From the NCBI GenBank assembly GCA_023391275.1, contig JAEWBE010000102.1:1-60808 (forward strand): a stretch of DNA of 60,808 bases, given 5' to 3'. Below, in pieces: positions 7,633-15,507 of the stretch. This DNA comes from Bacillota bacterium (GTDB taxonomy: Bacteria; Bacillota; Clostridia; Oscillospirales; Acutalibacteraceae). Position 1 is the first letter of the stretch. Every line of letters begins with the position of its first letter. Both the position numbers and the translations under genes were made by a program. The notes below the pieces were generated by a model. It had not been told where the DNA came from. It worked only from the letters and a program-made list of their open reading frames with translations, and did not search any database.

Positions 7633-8439
7633 TTATAATTTTCTTGCTTTGATTACAAAAGTTACAGGAAGCATCTTTGCTTTTTTTGCAAAATCGTCGT
7701 CCCGCGATTGCATCATTTCATCATCAGATTGCTCAATCATTTGCTCAATTACAAATCCCGCTTTTGCAAGCGCATTCACATAGGTTGATAGTTTACGATC
7801 TGATAGTGCGAGCACACTTTTATCAAGAGATACAGAGTACCAAGATTCATCGAAATAACATTTTTTAAAAACGAGCATATCATTTTCTATAGCAACACAT
7901 TTATGTATAGGGTGAGACCAACTGAAAATAAATATGCCGTCTTTTTTTAGATAAGAAGCAATTCGGCAAAATGTACCCTCAAGGTCGGTGGTCCATCCTA
8001 TAGCATAAACCGAATAAACAAAGTCAAAATAATCCACGGGTATGCCACATTCCTCTTCCATGGGGGAACAAATCAATTTTGCTAAAAGACCGAATGCCGC
8101 CAAATGTTGCTTCGCCTTTTCGATCTGTTCTTTTGACAAATCTATACCCCATAGTTAAGATGCTTTATGTTCCCCCAGATATTGCAAGGAATGACCGGTT
8201 CCACAACCTATCTCCAGTATCTTTTTTCCGGAGACATCGCCAAAAAGCTGACATTTTTCTTCTGAGACAAATGCTCCATATTTAGGGAGCGCAGTAGTTC
8301 CTAAAATATCATTTCCTTTTGTACCCCAAAAGTGGCAGTTTGTTTGATGAATAGTATCCTTGTCCATGTCGATTGAGATGGCACAGCTAACCTCGCCAGC
8401 GCCTATAATGTTCGTTCTATTAACAGAATTCTTGTCCAT
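7633..8439 (-). pseudogene. Class I SAM methyltransferase interrupted by an in-frame TAA
   Basis: One continuous frame of about 268 codons is cut by a single TAA at 8155-8157. Upstream of the stop lie a conserved N-terminus with HFWGTKGNDILG and SAM-binding motif I, KILEIGCGTGHSLQYLGEH. After the stop, the same frame goes straight on with LWGIDLSKEQIEKA and then PVDYFDFVYSVYAIGWTTDL, the usual motif II-IV order, through to KLL-like strands near the end. Nothing is missing except the one sense codon. So it is either a recent nonsense mutation, a sequencing error, or a read-through site. The substrate is unknown; the family includes small-molecule and ubiquinone-type methyltransferases. It sits between VanW and the DUF2971 pair. 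Confidence 0.75.
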
Positions 8440-8490
8440 ATTGGTACCATCCTTAAATATAAATAATTAGATAGTGTTTCTCAATGAGTG

Positions 8491-8512
8491 TCATAAACAT
8501 TATGCGGAGTTC
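8491..8512 (-). repeat. Intergenic motif element
   Basis: The minus-strand sequence CGAACTCCGCATAATGTTTA is followed by TGACACTCAT, almost the same as the TGATACTCAT that follows the 3741 copy. It lies 52 bases before the methyltransferase start. I cannot find a convincing pairing arm upstream of this copy. Confidence 0.5.
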
Positions 8513-8606
8513 GTTCTCGCGCTTTGTAAATGTAGTTCCATGAGTTTCATAGTTCCGTGCGCTCGAGCTTTTCAGGTCCATTCAAAACCTGACTTTGAAT
8601 CCATAC

Positions 8607-9437
8607 TCATTCCTTACATTCTATCAATAGTTTATTGGCATCATACATAACTTTTGCATGATTTCTTTTAATCAACTCTTTTGTGAAAAGCTTACCTGTT
8701 TTCTTATCAAAACATTCTCTATAAATACAGTTGTTGCGAAATATTCCGCCCTGCTCTTTAGAGAAAAATTCTTCTTCCGCTTTGATATGATATTTGTATC
8801 GAAGCTCCTTATCGGTCCGTAGTTCCCCACATAAATATTCTGACGTAGTATAGATGATGAGCTGAAAGACGTTCTCAGTTGTATTTTTAAAGCAGTAATC
8901 AAGATAGTTGTACATAATAGAAGTCCCCACTCCAAAAGGGATCTGCCTGCCATAATCCGGAAACAAATCCATCCCGTCATGATGATGTTGTTCCACAATT
9001 TGCATAGGGGTATGTAGGATCATCCAATGTATTAAATTTGTGAATTGGCACATACCGCCGCCAATATCTTTCCCTACTTGCCCGTTATTGATGGTCAAAC
9101 CTTCTCTATATCCTTTTTTTTGTGTGCATGGGCCTACTAACTTCCAAAATGAAAAGTATTCCCCGGGACGTATTATAACATTTGACACTTTAGGTGCGGC
9201 AATACTTAAATTCACCGCTTTATTTTCTTGTAGCTGTGCATCTACATTTCCCAGCTTTCGACGAATTAAGGATTTATGACTGTATACTAAAACGGGCAAA
9301 ATCTCACTACTTTTTTTTACAGCGAATTTTTTAAAGGAGAACGAATTGAAAATATAGCGAATAACTCGGCACTTCAGTAAAGATATTTTATATGTAAATG
9401 GTGATATCTCACAGAAAAGTTTTCGCTTTTTTCCCAT
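8607..9437 (-). CDS. VanW family protein
   Basis: This 276-residue protein carries the VanW core. RPGEYFSFWKLVGPCTQKKG is followed by INNGQVGKDIGGGMCQFTNL, then VEQHHHDGMDLFPDYGRQIP and FGVGTSIMYNYLDY. VanW was first seen as an accessory gene of VanB-type vancomycin resistance operons; its biochemical role is not settled and it is not needed for resistance. No other van gene is in the window, so this is an orphan and does not indicate glycopeptide resistance. The N-terminal 60 residues are basic and lack a clear signal peptide. An ATG with GGAGAATTAGAGT ahead supports the start. The upstream region holds the 59-base tandem repeat. Confidence 0.85.
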   Translation of the reverse strand: MGKKRKLFCEISPFTYKISLLKCRVIRYIFNSFSFKKFAVKKSSEILPVLVYSHKSLIRRKLGNVDAQLQENKAVNLSIAAPKVSNVIIRPGEYFSFWKLVGPCTQKKGYREGLTINNGQVGKDIGGGMCQFTNLIHWMILHTPMQIVEQHHHDGMDLFPDYGRQIPFGVGTSIMYNYLDYCFKNTTENVFQLIIYTTSEYLCGELRTDKELRYKYHIKAEEEFFSKEQGGIFRNNCIYRECFDKKTGKLFTKELIKRNHAKVMYDANKLLIECKE

Positions 9438-9538
9438 ACTCTAATTCTCCTATTCATAAACTAGGACAATATATTGCAGTTATAAGCTGCTTGTGGCTTA
9501 AGCCTTAAGCGAAGTTTGAATACCTGCTTGAGCTATCA

Positions 9539-9656
9539 ATTGCTGGTCTAATACGCAGCTCAGAGAGTACTCATAGCAACGTATTATATAAATAACCATT
9601 GCTGGTCTAATACGCAGCTCAGAGAGTACTCATAGCAACGTATTATATAAATAACC
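9539..9656. repeat. Exact tandem duplication, two 59-base units
   Basis: Units 9539-9597 and 9598-9656 are identical. Each contains AATACG and CGTATT arms (minus strand) around TTGCTATGAGTACTCT, and the AGTACT palindrome, so each unit can fold. They lie in the 273-base gap before the VanW gene, which otherwise holds no gene. The lack of any difference points to recent duplication or active maintenance. Confidence 0.9.
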
Positions 9657-9677
9657 ATATCGTGCTAGCAACGAACA

Positions 9678-9700
9678 TCATAAACATAATGGGCAATTGA
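9678..9700 (-). repeat. Intergenic motif element
   Basis: The minus-strand sequence CAATTGCCCATTATGTTTAT runs on as GATGTTCGTTGC. It lies just after the stop of the OLD-like gene and is separated from the VanW start by the 59-base tandem repeat. Confidence 0.5.
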
Positions 9701-9710
9701 ATGTTAGCTT

Positions 9711-11516
9711 CTATTCAATCAGCCCAGCGAAATAAGATTCGATATCAGTTATTGTCCGCTTGAAACCATCAAATGTTCCTGCCTCATTTACAAATCCATT
9801 GCAAACAATATCAACCATTTTTTTCTTCTTGAGTTTCCGCGGTTCAAATGATAACACTGTATCTCGAATAGAAATGTCAGTTACGAGTTCATCTACTACA
9901 TTATCAAATGATTTATCACGAGGAATCAATCCCTCAAACATTGAGCGCATTTCCTCATCAGAACGTAGGACAACATAGTCCTGAGTTTTCCAAGCGCACC
10001 AAACATCGTAAGAGAATAGGTGTTCTATTTCAAACAGCATCTTGATATTGATAGAAAATAAGCTAACAATAGCCTCACTTGGCTGGATGTTCGCAATTTT
10101 TACCGGCATGTTCTGATGCTTTAATTTATATACCTCACTGTTGACTATTGAGTCTCTGGCATGTATTCCTGCGTAATCTTTATCAAGCAAAACATAAAGA
10201 AGGCTACTAAATCCGCTATAAAGCCATGCAGATGCCCAATCACAAAGTTGTGTTGTACCTGCTCCGTCATTTTTACAGATGATCCGCAGCGCATTACTGG
10301 TAACGAGGTTATCTAACGCAGGTGATAAAGTATGGATTGCCATCTTAAGGTACGCTATATCTGTCTCGCCTTCTACCATTATTGTTGGAACATCAGTCAA
10401 TATATTTCTGTTGTAAATTTCTTTTGCCTTATCCAGTTGTTGTGATTGTTCGGCAATAAAAGGTGCAACTAATGGCATAAGCCCCATCTCATCCGCAATT
10501 TTAGCACTGCTTTTTCCGGTGACAACTTTTGTTTCTTCGCTACCAATTTCTTTTTTCTCAACATAAAATATAGATACACCTTCTTCACTTTTTTTCATAT
10601 AAAAGGCCGGAGAATGCGTGGTGATAAAAATTTGAATATCCTTTGAATATTCAAAAAATTCATCAGCAAGTTCAAAGGCATTTGAGAGTTCCAATCCGTT
10701 TTCCGGCTCTTCAAATCCCCATATTGTTGTTATTTTTGCAGATCCCTGGTTCCTTGATTTTTGGTCTTCACTCGCAATGAATCTTAAAATAATTGGGATG
10801 TGGCGAGCTTGAATTCCATCACCTCTGGCAGTTAAGGGTACACTTGTTCCGCAAACGGTTCTGTTAGTTCGAAAAATAAGTGCTTTGAAAATATCGTTCA
10901 AGTCCTCTGGAACTTCCAATGCGCTTTTCAAATTTAATCTTTTTGCCACATCGATTGTAATCTTTTGAGTATAACCACTTAGTGCTTCCGAAAATGATTG
11001 AACTGAATCTGAAAAAGTTGTTCCAAGAGATGCTGTAACAGAGGTGTACAAGTCGCATAACAATGTTTTATAATAATCTAAACTTTTCACTGCTGGAACA
11101 TATCTATATTTGATTCTCCGTAACGCAGTTGGTATTCTCGATCGAGATCCCGGTTTGTTACCATCTTTATCTGTAACCAAATCCGAAATCAGACCATCTT
11201 GTTTCCAAACTTTTTCCCATTTATATAATCCACCATCGGAAAACGTCTTTGGGACACTGAATAGGATGGAAACTGTAATTGCTTTAGCCTCTTTGCTTTT
11301 AGGCGGATACAAATATGTAAAATCATGCTGAAAATTATATGGGACACCACTATCAACTTCACCATTAAAAAACAAGTTAAGTGCTTTCAACACATTGGAT
11401 TTTCCAGCATCATTCATCCCCACAAAAATGTTAAAATCATTAATTTTAATACTTTCACGTCTGATTGAACGAAAATTTTTAATTGTAATAGAGATAATGG
11501 TTATTTTATTGTCCAT
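9711..11516 (-). CDS. OLD-family AAA ATPase with TOPRIM nuclease domain
   Basis: This is a 601-residue protein. Residues 33-41 form Walker A (GMNDAGKSN) after the SMC-like start ISITIKNFRSIRRESIKIND. A Walker B/signature region reads IWGFEEPENGLE, followed by IQIFITTHSPAFY. The C-terminal part has a TOPRIM fold: PTIMVEGETDIAYLKMAI with its acidic residue and LLDKDYAGIHARDS with the DxD-like pair. OLD nucleases couple ATP hydrolysis to DNA cleavage. GajA of the Gabija defence system is one member, but no UvrD-like GajB gene is next to it, so a single-gene defence or repair role is more likely. It is the first and longest gene of the minus-strand array. The exact class of OLD protein is not decided. 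Confidence 0.85.
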   Translation of the reverse strand: MDNKITIISITIKNFRSIRRESIKINDFNIFVGMNDAGKSNVLKALNLFFNGEVDSGVPYNFQHDFTYLYPPKSKEAKAITVSILFSVPKTFSDGGLYKWEKVWKQDGLISDLVTDKDGNKPGSRSRIPTALRRIKYRYVPAVKSLDYYKTLLCDLYTSVTASLGTTFSDSVQSFSEALSGYTQKITIDVAKRLNLKSALEVPEDLNDIFKALIFRTNRTVCGTSVPLTARGDGIQARHIPIILRFIASEDQKSRNQGSAKITTIWGFEEPENGLELSNAFELADEFFEYSKDIQIFITTHSPAFYMKKSEEGVSIFYVEKKEIGSEETKVVTGKSSAKIADEMGLMPLVAPFIAEQSQQLDKAKEIYNRNILTDVPTIMVEGETDIAYLKMAIHTLSPALDNLVTSNALRIICKNDGAGTTQLCDWASAWLYSGFSSLLYVLLDKDYAGIHARDSIVNSEVYKLKHQNMPVKIANIQPSEAIVSLFSINIKMLFEIEHLFSYDVWCAWKTQDYVVLRSDEEMRSMFEGLIPRDKSFDNVVDELVTDISIRDTVLSFEPRKLKKKKMVDIVCNGFVNEAGTFDGFKRTITDIESYFAGLIE

Positions 11517-11875
11517 AATATATTCTCTCCATTAATAGATGTATTTTTAATTTCACAAACATTGTATCATTAATGAGCTTCCCATTATTGCTAAACTATG
11601 TATTTGTGCCAGCCTCGTAGTATAGCCAAACCTGGGTGTTCGTGCAATTAACTAATTTTACAATTTGCAAAGGCTATGTTTTATAAATACCAATATCCCG
11701 TATAAAATATTAAAATTTTACGTTTATTGAATAATTGTACCGCTTCCATTGTTAAAATTCAATATGATAATTACTGAGATTTATGAAAAAACGTGCTTTT
11801 TGCCGAATATTATAATCTTAGCTTCATATTGGGACAGATGTAATACCAGAGAATATCGTTTCCCATTAAAGTCTC
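11517..11875. other. Divergent intergenic region, no gene seen
   Basis: This AT-rich stretch of about 360 bases lies between the minus-strand array and the toxin-antitoxin pair. At 11580-11600 the plus strand has GCTTCCCATTATTGCTAAAC, a reversed and diverged relative of the array motif. If the array is an integron-like structure, this is where an attachment site and integrase would be expected. No integrase gene is present. Confidence 0.5.
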
Positions 11876-11904
11876 TTGACTAATGTTATCGTAAATGATA
11901 ACAT
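11876..11904 (+). promoter_or_regulatory. Promoter and operator of the toxin-antitoxin pair
   Basis: TTGACT (11876-11881) and TAACAT (11899-11904) are 17 bases apart. The perfect inverted repeat GTTATC (11885-11890) and GATAAC (11897-11902) lies in the spacer and overlaps the -10 box, a layout that fits repression by the encoded HigA-like antitoxin. Confidence 0.65.
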
Positions 11905-11941
11905 AAAGATAAAGTAAAACATATACTATGAACGGAAGTGT

Positions 11942-12310
11942 ATGATGGACTGGCAAGTGGAATACTACAAAAAGGAAAACGGGAGCATTCCCGTGTTGGA
12001 TTTTTTGCTATCATTGGACGCAAAAATGCGTGCCAAAGCCTTTAGTGAAATAGAGTTGCTTGAAAAGCACGGCTCAAATCTGAGAGAGCCTTATGTCAAA
12101 CCGATCAAAGGAGAGAAAGGCAGAGGGCTTTTTGAACTGAGAATAAAATTTGCATCCGGTATCAGTAGAATATTCTATTTCACATACAACAAAAATACTT
12201 TTGTTTTGCTGCATGGTTTTACAAAAAAAACAGAGCATACGCCCTCAGGAGAGCTTGAACGGGCGCTTAGGTATAAAGAAGATTATGAAAGAAGGTGTAA
12301 TGATGAGTAA
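11942..12310 (+). CDS. RelE/HigB-type toxin
   Basis: This 122-residue protein belongs to the phage-derived Gp49-like branch of the RelE/ParE superfamily. Marks are WQVEYYKKENGSIPVLDFL at the start, EIELLEKHGSNLREPYVKPI in the middle, and GLFELRIKFASGISRIFYF followed by VLLHGFTKKTEHTP. The last block is typical for HigB toxins, which cut mRNA on the ribosome. Two ATGs lie at 11942 and 11945; GGAAG ahead allows either. The antitoxin gene overlaps by 11 bases, toxin first, the usual higBA order. The pair probably stabilises the mobile element. Activity was not tested, but the sequence is full length. Confidence 0.88.
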   Translation: MMDWQVEYYKKENGSIPVLDFLLSLDAKMRAKAFSEIELLEKHGSNLREPYVKPIKGEKGRGLFELRIKFASGISRIFYFTYNKNTFVLLHGFTKKTEHTPSGELERALRYKEDYERRCNDE

Positions 12311-12587
12311 AGCAGGGGCAAAGTTTTCCGAAGTAAAAGCGCTTTTGATGAAAGACGAAGAATTCAAGTCGGAGTACGAAAAGCTGAAGCCGCGCTATGA
12401 CGTAATTTCTCAAATCATTGAAGCGCGATCAAGCCAGAATATTACTCAGGAAGAATTGGCGCTTCGCGTTGGCACTCAGAAATCCAACATTAGTCGTTTG
12501 GAAAGCGGAACATACAACCCATCACTTGACTTTCTGACTAAAGTGGCTAGTTCCTTGGGGAAAAAAGTACAGGTTACATTAAAATAA
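12300..12587 (+). CDS. HigA-type XRE antitoxin
   Basis: This is about 95 residues. The frame is open further upstream inside the toxin gene, but GAAGG just before the ATGs at 12300 and 12303 sets the start. The C-terminal half is an XRE helix-turn-helix: NITQEELALRVGTQKSNISR then LESGTYNPSLDFLTKVA. The N-terminal part (FSEVKALLMKDEEFKSEYEK) is the usual toxin-binding extension. It should neutralise the upstream toxin and repress the shared promoter through the inverted repeat at 11885-11902. A terminator follows at 12617. Confidence 0.88.
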   Translation: MMSKAGAKFSEVKALLMKDEEFKSEYEKLKPRYDVISQIIEARSSQNITQEELALRVGTQKSNISRLESGTYNPSLDFLTKVASSLGKKVQVTLK

Positions 12588-12616
12588 AAGACAAATATAT
12601 AGATTAAAACTGATAA

Positions 12617-12657
12617 GGCGCTGTTCATCGCAGGTATGTGATGGATGGCGTTTTTTT
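12617..12657 (+). terminator. Terminator after the toxin-antitoxin pair
   Basis: CGCTGTTCATC (12619-12629) pairs with GATGGATGGCG (12640-12650) over 11 bases, including G-T pairs, followed by seven T. Confidence 0.7.
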
Positions 12658-12853
12658 ATTCAAATAACTAACTGCAAAAATGTACATTGACCGCTTTTAT
12701 ATAGATAGTGCCACAGGGGGAAGTCTGTCTGTTACAGGAGCATGCTGGCCTTTTTCTTTTCCCCCCAACCCCCCTTTTCACCAGCTGGTAACAGGGATTA
12801 CCTGCTGAAAAAAGAATAGGGAGTATGACCAATACAAAAGAAAATGAAGAGTT

Positions 12854-12880
12854 AAGGGCGTTCAGAAATGAGCGCCTTTT
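12854..12880 (+). promoter_or_regulatory. Attenuator-like hairpin in the leader of the conjugative block
   Basis: AAGGGCGTTC and GAGCGCCTT form a stem with one bulged G, followed by TTCTT, just 26 bases before the DUF3991 start. It resembles a terminator inside a leader. The region 12661-12853 holds no other gene. Confidence 0.4.
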
Positions 12881-12905
12881 CTTATGCCTGAAAGGAGGCA
12901 AATCT

Positions 12906-13859
12906 ATGCCATATATAACTCCGGAACAGCTTGCGCAAGCAAAAAAAATTGACCTGCTTTCGTATCTGCAAACCTGTGAACCGCAGGAATTGAAGAAAAC
13001 AGGCCCACATGAGTATTGCACCGTCACGCATGACAGTTTGAAAATCAGCAACGGCAAATGGCACTGGTTCAGTCATGGGATCGGCGGCAAAACTGCGCTG
13101 GATTATTTGATTCATGTGCAGGGAATGCAATTTTTAGATGCAGCCCTTTTGCTTTGTGAGGGAATATCAGCTCCTGCCCAGCAGATAAAACAACCCATGC
13201 CACCGCCAAAATCCTTTGAATTGCCAGAGGGCAACAGTGACCACAAGGTTGTTACCAACTACCTGATAGACCGCGGTATCGACCCGGATATCATCAAACT
13301 TTGCATTCACGCTGGAACACTGTACGAGAGCCGGGATCATCACAACTGTGTGTTTGTGGGCAGGGACAGCGGGGGAACACCGCACTTTGCTTCCATGCGA
13401 GGTACCTACGGCGACTTCAAGCAGGATGTCGAGAGCAGCGACAAACGGTACAGTTTCGTCGTGCCGTCCTCACAACCCAGCAGTCGATTTTTAGCAGTGT
13501 TTGAAAGCCCCATCGACGCCCTATCCCATGCCACCTTGCGCAAGATGAAAAGCAGGGCGTGGGACAGATATCATTTCCTTTCACTCAGCGGTTGCTCCCC
13601 ACTGCCGCTGATGCAATACCTCACCGGCCATCCTGAAATTGACCATGTCTATTTGTGTCTGGACAATGACAAAACCGGGCTGGAAAACATGATAAAAATT
13701 CAGGGCCTTCTATGGAAGCATGAAATTTTTCGTAATTACATTGTCACCACGGAGCCACCGCCTATTGGCAAAGACTACAACGAATATCTGTTATCTGTGC
13801 TGGCTCAACAGAAACAAACGATCAAACAAGCTAAACCAGAGAGGAGTATTGCCAGATGA
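12906..13859 (+). CDS. DUF3991 and TOPRIM domain protein of a conjugative element
   Basis: This is 317 residues. The frame is open from 12825, but AAAGGAGG seven bases before the ATG at 12906 sets the start MPYITPEQLAQAKKIDLLSY. The N-terminal 120 residues are the DUF3991 region, with a zinc-finger-like EYCTVTHDSLKISNGKWHWF segment as in DnaG-type primases. The C-terminal part is a TOPRIM fold: FLAVFESPIDALSHATL supplies the acidic residue and VYLCLDNDKTGLE the DxD pair. Such proteins are standard in the leading region of Clostridia and Lachnospiraceae conjugative elements and are thought to help DNA processing or priming. It begins a tight block that overlaps the next gene by four bases. Confidence 0.85.
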   Translation: MPYITPEQLAQAKKIDLLSYLQTCEPQELKKTGPHEYCTVTHDSLKISNGKWHWFSHGIGGKTALDYLIHVQGMQFLDAALLLCEGISAPAQQIKQPMPPPKSFELPEGNSDHKVVTNYLIDRGIDPDIIKLCIHAGTLYESRDHHNCVFVGRDSGGTPHFASMRGTYGDFKQDVESSDKRYSFVVPSSQPSSRFLAVFESPIDALSHATLRKMKSRAWDRYHFLSLSGCSPLPLMQYLTGHPEIDHVYLCLDNDKTGLENMIKIQGLLWKHEIFRNYIVTTEPPPIGKDYNEYLLSVLAQQKQTIKQAKPERSIAR

Positions 13860-14062
13860 AAACCGCGAATATTACAATAGAATTTGACGCCGTAAAGCTG
13901 AACGCGCTGCAATTTCACCTTGCGAAAAGCAATGTCAGTTTAGAGGACGAATTACAAAAATCCATTCAAAAGCTATATGAAAAAAACATCCCGGCCAATG
14001 TCAGGGAGTATGTGGAGTATACAGCCGAAGCCGTGCAGGAATCTCCTGTGCGGAACAAATAA
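13856..14062 (+). CDS. DUF6103 family small protein
   Basis: This 68-residue protein reads MKTANITIEFDAVKLNALQF, then EDELQKSIQKLYEKNIPANV, then REYVEYTAEA. The form fits the DUF6103 proteins that sit between the DUF3991/TOPRIM gene and later leading-region genes in related elements. It overlaps the upstream stop (ATGA). The IEFDxxKLxAL start and charged helix look like a ribbon-helix-helix type fold, but no function is known. Confidence 0.75.
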   Translation: MKTANITIEFDAVKLNALQFHLAKSNVSLEDELQKSIQKLYEKNIPANVREYVEYTAEAVQESPVRNK

Positions 14063-14078
14063 CAAGGAGGGAAACGCT

Positions 14079-14444
14079 ATGAAAAGACCACTTGCCTACA
14101 TTTGTTCCCCACTGAGGGGGAACTACCCTGGCAACACCGAAAAGGCCCGCCAATACTGCCGCAAGGTTTACGAGGCCGGATATACCCCGATTGCACCGCA
14201 TATCTTTTTTCCGCAGTTCCTAAACGACGCCATCCCGGAAGAACGCAAGGACGGTATGGATATGTCGTGCCAACTGCTCCGCCGCTGTCATGTGCTGGTT
14301 GTCTGCGGCGACAGTATTAGCGACGGGATGATGAATGAAATCGCAATGGCCGGACGGCTGAACATCACGGCCACTACGCTTGACGGCATTTTGACCGTAA
14401 AAGCACAGGGACGGACGCCAAAAGCTGTTGAGGAAAATGCCTGA
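14079..14444 (+). CDS. DUF4406/DUF7768-like nucleotide-sugar hydrolase fold protein
   Basis: This is 121 residues starting at 14079 behind AAGGAGGGAAACGCT. The order AYICSPLRGNYPGNTEKARQ, YCRKVYEAGYTPIAPHIFFP and LLRRCHVLVVCGDSISDGMM is that of DUF4406-like proteins, which share the fold of nucleoside 2-deoxyribosyltransferases. A role in nucleotide handling is plausible but not shown. It is a regular member of this type of conjugative-element block and overlaps the methyltransferase gene start by eight bases. Confidence 0.75.
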   Translation: MKRPLAYICSPLRGNYPGNTEKARQYCRKVYEAGYTPIAPHIFFPQFLNDAIPEERKDGMDMSCQLLRRCHVLVVCGDSISDGMMNEIAMAGRLNITATTLDGILTVKAQGRTPKAVEENA

Positions 14445-15504
14445 TACGCCGGTTACACTGGGCAGTCTTTTTGACGGCATCGGCGTATTTCCTCTTGCTG
14501 CATCCCGTCACGGAATTACTCCCGTGTTTGCAAGCGAGATAGAGAAAGCACCTATCTCGATTACCAAAAGGCACTTCCCCGGGATGGCTCACCTGGGCGA
14601 CATTACGGCGATTGACGGTAGAAAAATCCCCGTTTGTGATGTTCTGACATTTGGCTCACCCTGCCAAAATTTAAGCTTAGCTGGACTGCGTACCGGGCTT
14701 GCGGGCGCACAATCCGGCCTGTTCCATGAAGCAACCCGGATTATACAGGAAATGAGGGAGGCAACCAATGGCATATATCCAGCTTTCGCTGTTTGGGAAA
14801 ACGTCATGGGAGCTTTTTCTTCAAATGACCGGATGGATTTTAGAGCCGTGCTACAGTCGTTTACAGGTACCGAAGTTCCAATGCCTGTTACGGGCAGATG
14901 GGCAAATGCCGGAATGGTGCGAGGGTATCAGCCTGACATCGTTTGGCGCGTGCTGGACGCCCAATATTGGGGCGTCCCCCAGCGCCGTAACCGAATCTTT
15001 CTCGTGGCAGATTATCGAGGTCAGCGTGCCGCGCAAATATTATTTAGGCCCGATGCCCTGTTCAAAGATTCTTCGCCTGTCACGGCAAGCCGGGTGCAGT
15101 CTGCCCCCGGGAATCGAATATCTTCTAATGAAGCAGGGCGGAAAATACCCGTCATTTACCCGTTTCAAGAAAGAAAAATGCGCGGCGCGGCCAGAGAATG
15201 CGATGCAAAAGGATTCCTTGCAAGTTTTGGAAAACCAACTGACCCTTTTCCCACCCTGTTAGCAAGCGAGCCAAGTATATTCGCATGTTGGCAGGGTAGT
15301 GCCTATCATAATGGGTTCATCCGCTGCCTTACCCCAATCGAATGCGAACGGCTCATGGGCCTGCCCGAGGGGTGGACAGCCTTCGGGTATGACGGAAACC
15401 CAATCAGCGATGCTGCACGGTGCAAGGCATTGGGCAACTCCATTGTCTTGCCTTGCGCCGAATATATTATGTCAGGAATATCGGAATTATTGAAAGGAGT
15501 TTAA
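14437..15504 (+). CDS. DNA (cytosine-5-)-methyltransferase
   Basis: This is 355 residues from the ATG at 14437 (GAGG upstream; a TTG at 14428 is possible). C5-methyltransferase motifs occur in order: I, LGSLFDGIGVFPLAA; IV, FGSPCQNLSLAG with the catalytic Cys; VI, WENV; VIII, QYWGVPQRRNRIFLV; IX/X, LTPIECERLMGLPEGW and KALGNSIVLP. The target-recognition stretch between VIII and IX is short, about 100 residues. No restriction endonuclease is adjacent, so it is an orphan enzyme, probably protecting the element from host restriction on transfer, the same purpose as the nearby ArdA. The recognition sequence cannot be told from here. Confidence 0.92.
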   Translation: MPDTPVTLGSLFDGIGVFPLAASRHGITPVFASEIEKAPISITKRHFPGMAHLGDITAIDGRKIPVCDVLTFGSPCQNLSLAGLRTGLAGAQSGLFHEATRIIQEMREATNGIYPAFAVWENVMGAFSSNDRMDFRAVLQSFTGTEVPMPVTGRWANAGMVRGYQPDIVWRVLDAQYWGVPQRRNRIFLVADYRGQRAAQILFRPDALFKDSSPVTASRVQSAPGNRISSNEAGRKIPVIYPFQERKMRGAARECDAKGFLASFGKPTDPFPTLLASEPSIFACWQGSAYHNGFIRCLTPIECERLMGLPEGWTAFGYDGNPISDAARCKALGNSIVLPCAEYIMSGISELLKGV

Positions 15505-15507
15505 GAA

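Noticed and set aside
9711..11516. Gabija defence system
   Set aside because: The GajA-like protein has no GajB (UvrD-like) gene beside it.
2633..11600. Firm call of the array as an integron
   Set aside because: No integrase gene is present, and only some motif copies have a convincing pairing arm; the GTTRRRY/RYYYAAC consensus is not clearly met. Kept as a hypothesis only.
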